From: VRUE01 sp963753585
Lineage (GTDB): Bacteria > Actinomycetota > Thermoleophilia > Solirubrobacterales > 70-9
DNA: 64,000 nucleotides
Direction of reading: 5' to 3'
Assembly (NCBI GenBank): GCA_963753585.1
Contig: CAVWCU010000001.1
Coordinates: 806,001 to 870,000 of the forward strand
Below are positions 59,328 to 64,000 of this stretch, piece by piece. A model generated the notes under the pieces. The model ran no database searches. It saw only the letters and a list, made by a program, of their open reading frames with translations, and had not been told where the DNA came from. The position numbers were made by a program, and so were the translations under genes. How positions within the stretch are numbered: the first letter of the stretch is position 1; every line of letters begins with the position of its first letter.

Positions 59328-61132
59328 TTAGGGGGAGCCTTGGCGGGCTTGGCGGACGGCGATCAGGGGGCAGGGGCTCTTCCCAGGGACCGGTGCGGTG
59401 ACTTCCCAGAGGACGTATGGCGAAGCGATGCGCTTCACCCGGAGGCCCCGGAAGGGAGGCTGGCTGGGTGTGGCCTCCGTGACCACGAAGCGGACGCCTG
59501 CGGGCAGCCGGTCCCCGGCGGAGTCGATGCAGACGCGACCCCCGCGTAGCTCCCATGCGATGTACGGGGTGCCGTGTTCGTCGGCGAGCAGTTGCGGGGA
59601 GGCGAGGACGAGGGTTGGACCCTCGCCCACCGTCGACCGCAGGTCGGTGAGAGCAGGTGAGTAGGAAGAGGGCCCCACGGGTGCGTTGGCCAGGGCCAGC
59701 AACGAACAGCCGCCCGCGACGAGCAGGTAGAGCCAGGCGACCGGGCGGCGCAGGAGGGGCAGGACGATGACCAAGGCCGCCAGCGGCGCCCCGATCTCGA
59801 TCGCCTTGGCGGCGGTATACGGCGTGCCGAGTGCCCGGGCCGCGGCATAGGCGAGCACAGCGGCAGCGAGGCCGGCGAGAAGGGCCGTCTCGCGACGGCG
59901 CCAGCAGAGAAAGGCCCCGTAGGCCAGCAGGATCGAGGCGAACGCGGCGCCGAGGAAATAGCCAAATGCCGGAACCGCTCCGTCGCCGGGGCTGAGGCGG
60001 AAGTCACCAGAGGGCCAGACCCCGAGCGCCTCGAAGGGCGAGATCTGGCCGAAGAGGTTGCCAAGGCCGGGGCCGTTGGGGTCGAAGGTCTCAAACTGCT
60101 GGAAGTCGATCATCCGGCCGATCTCGGGGGCGATCAGGACGGCGAAGAGGAGTACGGCGTAAAAAGCAGCGCGCCAGGCTGCGGGGCCCGTCGCGGCTGC
60201 GGGGGGGCCTGCGGGCGGGGGCTGCGCCTCCGTTCTCGGCCCCCCGGCATCCGCGCCACCCGCAGATGGGCGGAGGCGTTGAACGCCGTACTCCATAAGC
60301 GTCCAAGCTGCTGCGGCGCCGATCAGCCAGATGAGGCCGGGGAAGCTGTAGGTGTAGACAGAGCCGGCTGCGATCAGCGCGGCCGGGACGAAGCGGAGAG
60401 GAAGCTTTTGCCACTCCGGATCGCGGGAGGCCTCGCGGAGGGCTAGGACGAAGGCGAGCAAGAAGAGGGCTTGCATGGTCTCCTTGAAGGCACCCTGGGC
60501 GAAGTAGGAGGCGACCATGTAGGTGAGGCCGACGACGAGCGCGGCCGGGATGCGGAGCTGCGGCGCCTCCTCGCGGAAGGCGGTCAGCGCTGTGAGGGAC
60601 GCGAGGACGGCGACGGCGATCGTCAGGCCGGTGAAGCCCTGGACCAGCCCTATGCCGAGGCCGCCGTGAAGCGCGACGACGATCGCGTGTGGGCCCAGCG
60701 GGTAGCCCTGGTGCAGGAGCTGGGAGCCCTCGGCGGCGGCGAGGCGGTCGGCGCCCAGCAGGTGCTGGGACATGTCCGGGTTGAAGCTGGTGCCGAGGAT
60801 GCCGAAGTGGCCCTCGGCGACGAAGGGAAGCGCGGTGACGAGGAGCGCGAGCAAGGCGACCGGTACGCCGGTACGCAGCGCCTCCCCCCGCCGTCGAGCC
60901 GCCGCCAGAGGTAGGCGACGGACGCCACCGAGAGGAACAGGACGACGGCCGCGGACGCCGCACCCTCTCCCGGCAACCGAACCGTCCCCCAGCTGACCGC
61001 GCAAAGCAATGCCGGCCCCACAGCGGGAGCCAGCCACGACCAGCGCCGCACTCCGGCGAGGGCCAGCGCAGCCTGTCCGATCGCGAGCGAGGAGGCGCAG
61101 ACGACGAGCACCGCTGCATAGATCCCGGCCAC
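59328..61132 (-). CDS. polytopic membrane protein (GT-C-like), apparent frameshift
   Basis: The natural N-terminus is MAGIYAAVLVVCASSLAIGQ with helices LAPAVGPALLCAVSWGTV and AAVVLFLSVASVAYLW. It continues in a second frame from about 60885, at a run of six C, with TGVPVALLALLVTALPFVAE. About 12-14 membrane segments are present. The outer loop HFGILGTSFNPDMSQHLLGA and the C-terminal soluble tail (GGRVCIDSAGDRLPAGVRFV) recall membrane glycosyltransferases or O-antigen-type proteins. No specific family is certain. A proline/alanine linker (EAQPPPAGPPAAATGPAAW) splits the helices. Confidence 0.65.
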
Positions 61133-61191
61133 GAGGCGCCGAGCCTAGCCGAAGCGCCGGGTGCCAGATGCAGTACGGGGAACCGGGCGAA

Positions 61192-61264
61192 TGGGCGCTA
61201 CTGGGCTCGAACCAGTGACCTCCAGCTTGTCGAGCTGGCGCTCTCCCAACTGAGCTAAGCGCCC
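61192..61264 (-). tRNA. tRNA-Val (anticodon GAC)
   Basis: On the - strand the 73-nt gene has acceptor GGGCGCT/AGCGCCC, D-stem GCTC/GAGC, anticodon arm CCAGC-TCGACAA-GCTGG, T arm ACTGG-TTCGAGC-CCAGT and discriminator A. CCA is not encoded. The anticodon GAC reads GUC and GUU. Position 33, almost always U, is C in this sequence. Confidence 0.93.
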
Positions 61265-61524
61265 CGGGCACCTGAATCTAGCAGCGGGGAGCCCGAGGGC
61301 GGAGACTGCGGGAAAGCCGAGTCACGCATGCGGCAGGTCCACGACGTTCCGGACTCAAGTCGATCCCTGCAACGGCCGATGCAGGGGAAGTGTGAGGGGT
61401 GCAACTTATCCCCGAACACAGTGTTTCTCTAGATGTAAATAGGACTGACGAGCCAGGGAAGCAAAGTCTCACTTGGTGGCACGTCCTTCGGAAGCAAAGG
61501 GCCCCTCACGGGGCCCTTTTCCGT
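61265..61524. other. intergenic region between tRNA-Val and yjbQ
   Basis: About 260 bp without a convincing protein frame. It contains a bidirectional terminator (61496-61520) and, before it, a moderately AT-rich stretch (about 61400-61490) that could be a short + strand transcript ending at that terminator. No known small-RNA family is recognised. Confidence 0.4.
61496..61520. terminator. bidirectional Rho-independent terminator
   Basis: AAAGGGCCCC-TCAC-GGGGCCCTTTT is a near-symmetric hairpin with T-runs on both strands. It lies 5 bp after the yjbQ stop on the - strand. Confidence 0.75.
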
Positions 61525-61941
61525 TTAGCCCAGGACCTGGATGAGGACGGTCCGCTCCCGCGGCCGGTCGTCGAAGTCGATCAGCACCAGTTGCTGCCAG
61601 GTGCCGAGAGCCATCCGCCCGTCGATCACCGGCACCGTCTCGGAGGCCCCGATCAGGGAGGCCCGCTGGTGCGCGTGCGAGTTGGTGTCATGGTTGAGCC
61701 GGTTGTGCTCGTAGTCGCCGTGGGCGGGGATCAACCGCTCCAGCATCTCCCCCAGGTCCTGCACGCCGCCCGGCTCGTACTCCATCGTCGCTATCGCCGC
61801 GGTTGACCCACGCACGAACGCGCTCACCTGACCTTCGACGACACCGGCCTCGTCGATCGCCCCCTGCACGGCGGCGGTGATGTCGATGACCTGGCCATCC
61901 CCCTGGGTCGACAGCAAAATCCCGGCGGTGCGGATCTCCAT
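61525..61941 (-). CDS. YjbQ family protein (UPF0047)
   Basis: The 138-residue protein has the family pattern: DITAAVQGAIDEAGVVEGQV, SAFVRGSTAAIATMEYEPGG, HNRLNHDTNSHAHQRASLIG, and the end DGRMALGTWQQLVLIDFDDR with PRERTVLIQVLG. The conserved His and Asp residues (NSHAH) suggest a metal site. E. coli YjbQ has weak thiamine-phosphate synthase activity; the cellular role is not settled. It starts 18 bp downstream of the secreted protein gene on the same strand. Confidence 0.85.
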   Translation of the reverse strand: MEIRTAGILLSTQGDGQVIDITAAVQGAIDEAGVVEGQVSAFVRGSTAAIATMEYEPGGVQDLGEMLERLIPAHGDYEHNRLNHDTNSHAHQRASLIGASETVPVIDGRMALGTWQQLVLIDFDDRPRERTVLIQVLG

Positions 61942-61959
61942 CGGGCCAAGCTACCCCGA

Positions 61960-62955
61960 CTAGTAGCTGGCTTCCAGCCTGACCCAGAACTGGGGACCAG
62001 CGAGCGGAAAACGCGGTACGCCGGGGAAGGCAACCGACAGATTGCCGCCCCAGGCTTTCGTCCCGTCGGCGGTGGCGACGTAGTGGCCGGCGTGGGCGAA
62101 GGGGCGGGACGGGTCCAGCTTGGCCGCCGTCAACGCTTCGTTCTGGGCGAAGGAGCGAGACGGCGCCATTGCCATCGCGTACCGCACCACGGCCATCTCC
62201 CCCCTGCTCTCTTCCCTAATCGCGAAGTAGAGGGCCCTCGCGCCGACCTGGAAGGCGAGGAACTCCGTGGCGGCGAGCGCCTCCCGCTGGCCCGCCTGCA
62301 GAACATTGAAGGAGAAACCGGGTCCGCTCCCAACCGGACGGGCATATCGCTTCGCGGATGCGCGACGTGGGCCCCGCGAGGCACAGTGCAGGCGAAGCGG
62401 GCTTCGGATTCGCCCTTTCACCCGGTGTGCGCGCACGGCAACGTAGCGTCCCTCGCCGGTGAAGCGAACCCTGCCGACAAAGACGCCGAGGCGGCTCGTA
62501 AACCGGTGCGCACCCCTGCAGCGCCGGCGCCGAGGGGACTTCACGATCCGACCGGACGGCCGGAACCGCACCGCGATCCTGCCGAGGCCGGCAAAGGAGG
62601 CCTCGATCCGCCGCGTCGTCACGGTGCCGCGGGCGACGTACATGCTGACAGCCATGCCCTGCCGCCGGAACCTCTTGCGACCCGATCCGGGGCCCCGGTG
62701 CTTCCGGACGATCACGCCCACGATGTCGTCGATCGCGACCACGGAAAGGTCATAGCCCTGCCGCGTCTGGATCTGGAAACGCGATTCCCAGGAGCGCCGG
62801 GGCTTTGGGGCGTCCACGCGAGCGCGCACGAGCGCGCGAAACTTCTTCGGCACGGCAGCCGGTATGTCTAGAGGGCTGGCCAGGGACGCCGGCGGGGCCG
62901 CGAGGAGGGCCGTCGCCAGGAAGGGCACGCAGAGCCAGCGGGAGCGGCCGTTCAT
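61960..62955 (-). CDS. secreted basic protein of unknown function
   Basis: The 331-residue protein has a signal peptide (WLCVPFLATALLAAPPASLA). The mature part is rich in Arg and predicted strands (FQIQTRQGYDLSVVAIDDIV, GVIVRKHRGPGSGRKRFRRQ, GLGRIAVRFRPSGRIVKSPR), with a C-terminal domain ending GGNLSVAFPGVPRFPLAGPQ and FWVRLEASY. I do not recognise the family. It overlaps the upstream protease gene by 4 nt, so the two are probably made together. Confidence 0.6.
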   Translation of the reverse strand: MNGRSRWLCVPFLATALLAAPPASLASPLDIPAAVPKKFRALVRARVDAPKPRRSWESRFQIQTRQGYDLSVVAIDDIVGVIVRKHRGPGSGRKRFRRQGMAVSMYVARGTVTTRRIEASFAGLGRIAVRFRPSGRIVKSPRRRRCRGAHRFTSRLGVFVGRVRFTGEGRYVAVRAHRVKGRIRSPLRLHCASRGPRRASAKRYARPVGSGPGFSFNVLQAGQREALAATEFLAFQVGARALYFAIREESRGEMAVVRYAMAMAPSRSFAQNEALTAAKLDPSRPFAHAGHYVATADGTKAWGGNLSVAFPGVPRFPLAGPQFWVRLEASY

Positions 62956-63953
62956 CCGACCTTCCCCGCCCGCCTGAACAGCCGTCCGACTTCCTTGCCG
63001 AAGTAAGGGCCGAAGTCCGTCGCAGGGTTGTCCGCGTAGCCGTAGCTGGTGACGCTGTTGAGGATCTCGTTGCCGATCGTCCACCCCCCGCCCGAGGCAC
63101 CACCGGTGACGTCGCACTCGGCGGCGAGGTTGAGCGGGCCGGGAGAGAGGATCGAGAACACATCATGGCCGAGGAACGGGGTGTCGGTGCAGACGCTCTG
63201 CGTTTCGCCGTTGAAGGGCGGTTCCGCTGAGTAGCCGTGGATGTCGAATACCTGCCTCGGCTCGAGGCTCCAGGCGATCCCGGTGCCGCCGACTGCCTCG
63301 GCGAGACGCTCACCGCGTCCATTGCGCGAGACGACGGCCGCGCCGACGTCGTAGTTCTGGCTGGCCGTCGTGCGCCAGCGCCGGGTCGTGTCGATCCACT
63401 TCGCCGGAAAAACCCCAAAGGGGCGCTGCCCGTACCGATAACCGGGCACGAACACCCAGCGGAAGTCGATCCAGTTGCCGCGACGGCCGCCCGTGTGTAC
63501 GCAGTGCGCTGCCGTCATGACCACGCTGAAGTTGGGGGCGTTGACCGAGGTGCCCGAGCAGCGGCCGAGGCCGAACGGGGTCACGAGGAAGACGACCCCG
63601 TGCTGGCGGGTCGTCGGGGCCGTGGAATCGGGAACCGTTTCGGATTTCGAGCTCGCCGTGGCCGCCCCGCTCGGCCCCAGCGGCGGGTAGACGTGCGGGG
63701 CGCCGGCCTCCAACCCCGCCGGTCGCTGCCGGAGCTCGATCACGGGCTGCTTTGGCACCCGCACGTCGAGCGGCTTCGCCCGCCTCATCCGGTCGGCGGT
63801 CCAGAACGCGGCCGCATCCTGGGCCGTTGCCGGCGTGACGGCCGCAGCAGCGGCGGTCTGGGGTGCCCCAGCACCCGTACCGAGCCAGGCAATGGCTGTT
63901 CCCAGCGCGATTCCCGCGCACAACCGACGCATCCCCCAGCCAAATGCGCTCAT
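62952..63953 (-). CDS. secreted trypsin-like serine protease
   Basis: The protein has a signal peptide (LCAGIALGTAIAWLGTGAGA), a propeptide-like region and a chymotrypsin-fold domain. The catalytic residues are visible: His in SVVMTAAHCVHTGGRRGNWI, Asp in TASQNYDVGAAVVSRNGRG and Ser in ECDVTGGASGGGWTIGNEIL. ATG 63953 is preferred; an in-frame TTG 24 bp upstream and an ATG at 63932 are alternatives. It is coupled by ATGA overlap to the secreted basic protein that follows, which could be a partner or substrate. Confidence 0.85.
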   Translation of the reverse strand: MSAFGWGMRRLCAGIALGTAIAWLGTGAGAPQTAAAAAVTPATAQDAAAFWTADRMRRAKPLDVRVPKQPVIELRQRPAGLEAGAPHVYPPLGPSGAATASSKSETVPDSTAPTTRQHGVVFLVTPFGLGRCSGTSVNAPNFSVVMTAAHCVHTGGRRGNWIDFRWVFVPGYRYGQRPFGVFPAKWIDTTRRWRTTASQNYDVGAAVVSRNGRGERLAEAVGGTGIAWSLEPRQVFDIHGYSAEPPFNGETQSVCTDTPFLGHDVFSILSPGPLNLAAECDVTGGASGGGWTIGNEILNSVTSYGYADNPATDFGPYFGKEVGRLFRRAGKVG

Positions 63954-64000
63954 CAGGAGAAGTCTACTTGTGCGCAATGGCGAGTACCCATCGATGAAAA

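Noticed and set aside
59195..59330. T-box riboswitch upstream of thrS
   Set aside because: No AGGGTGGNACCGCG T-box sequence or specifier loop is present; the hairpin there follows the stop of the upstream gene.

Overview
This window looks like a chromosomal segment of a high-GC actinomycete. The gene order infC, rpmI, rplT, rRNA methyltransferase, pheS, pheT, argC, argJ, argB, argD is typical of Actinomycetota. GatCAB with a GluRS, NDH-2, menaquinone genes, a sulfoquinovose synthase and very G/C-rich third codon positions fit a deep actinobacterial lineage such as Thermoleophilia; that placement is inference from gene content. About ten apparent single-base frameshifts in essential genes suggest an error-prone or metagenome-derived assembly.

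Layout. 0-4.2 kb: menaquinone genes (menD, isochorismate synthase) and a beta-propeller protein. 4.2-7.7 kb: ilvN, ilvB and sqdB. 7.7-11.5 kb: two paralogous GT-C membrane glycosyltransferases and a DUF2304-GT2 fusion. 11.5-14.6 kb: sugar dehydrogenase, zinc-ribbon protein and NDH-2 with a palindromic operator. 14.9-18.1 kb: gatCAB. 18.2-23.6 kb: membrane protein, folD, pcrA, cysE, cysK. 23.7-27.2 kb: lower-GC small genes, a cysteine-free Rrf2 regulator, and LuxR and HDOD-LuxR regulators. 27.3-31.5 kb: gltX, nfo, acyl-CoA dehydrogenase and a Cys-rich protein. 31.5-35.5 kb: the unusual island. 35.4-46 kb: dnaE, a lytic transglycosylase, argG, P450, UbiB-like kinase and TetR. 46-50.3 kb: argDBJC. 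50.3-59.2 kb: pheTS, rRNA methyltransferase, rplT, rpmI, wecB (opposite strand), infC, thrS. 59.3-64 kb: membrane protein, tRNA-Val, yjbQ and secreted proteins.

The most striking locus is at 31.55-35.47 kb. A tRNA gene with Asp-type anticodon AUC is interrupted in its D-loop by about 170 nt. An open reading frame starts inside that D-loop and runs through the D-stem 3' strand, the anticodon arm, the T arm and the acceptor strand, stopping 30 nt beyond. Downstream, as a tight operon, lie an Fe(II)/2-oxoglutarate oxygenase of the asparagine-oxygenase type, a stand-alone AspRS/AsnRS-like synthetase whose usual Asp-binding Lys is Met, and a protein resembling ArgRS accessory domains (Add-1 plus DALR) without a catalytic core. 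I read this as a candidate hybrid tRNA-mRNA system with its own charging and amino-acid-modifying enzymes. To my knowledge no such system has been described.

Two families of palindromic repeats also stand out. Family A (18.1 and 39.1 kb) has a conserved 74-nt core flanked by perfect 20-bp arms that differ completely between copies. Family B (8.2, 25.8 and 26.0 kb) has conserved outer ends and a conserved apical core around covarying stems. One B copy sits in frame inside a glycosyltransferase gene.
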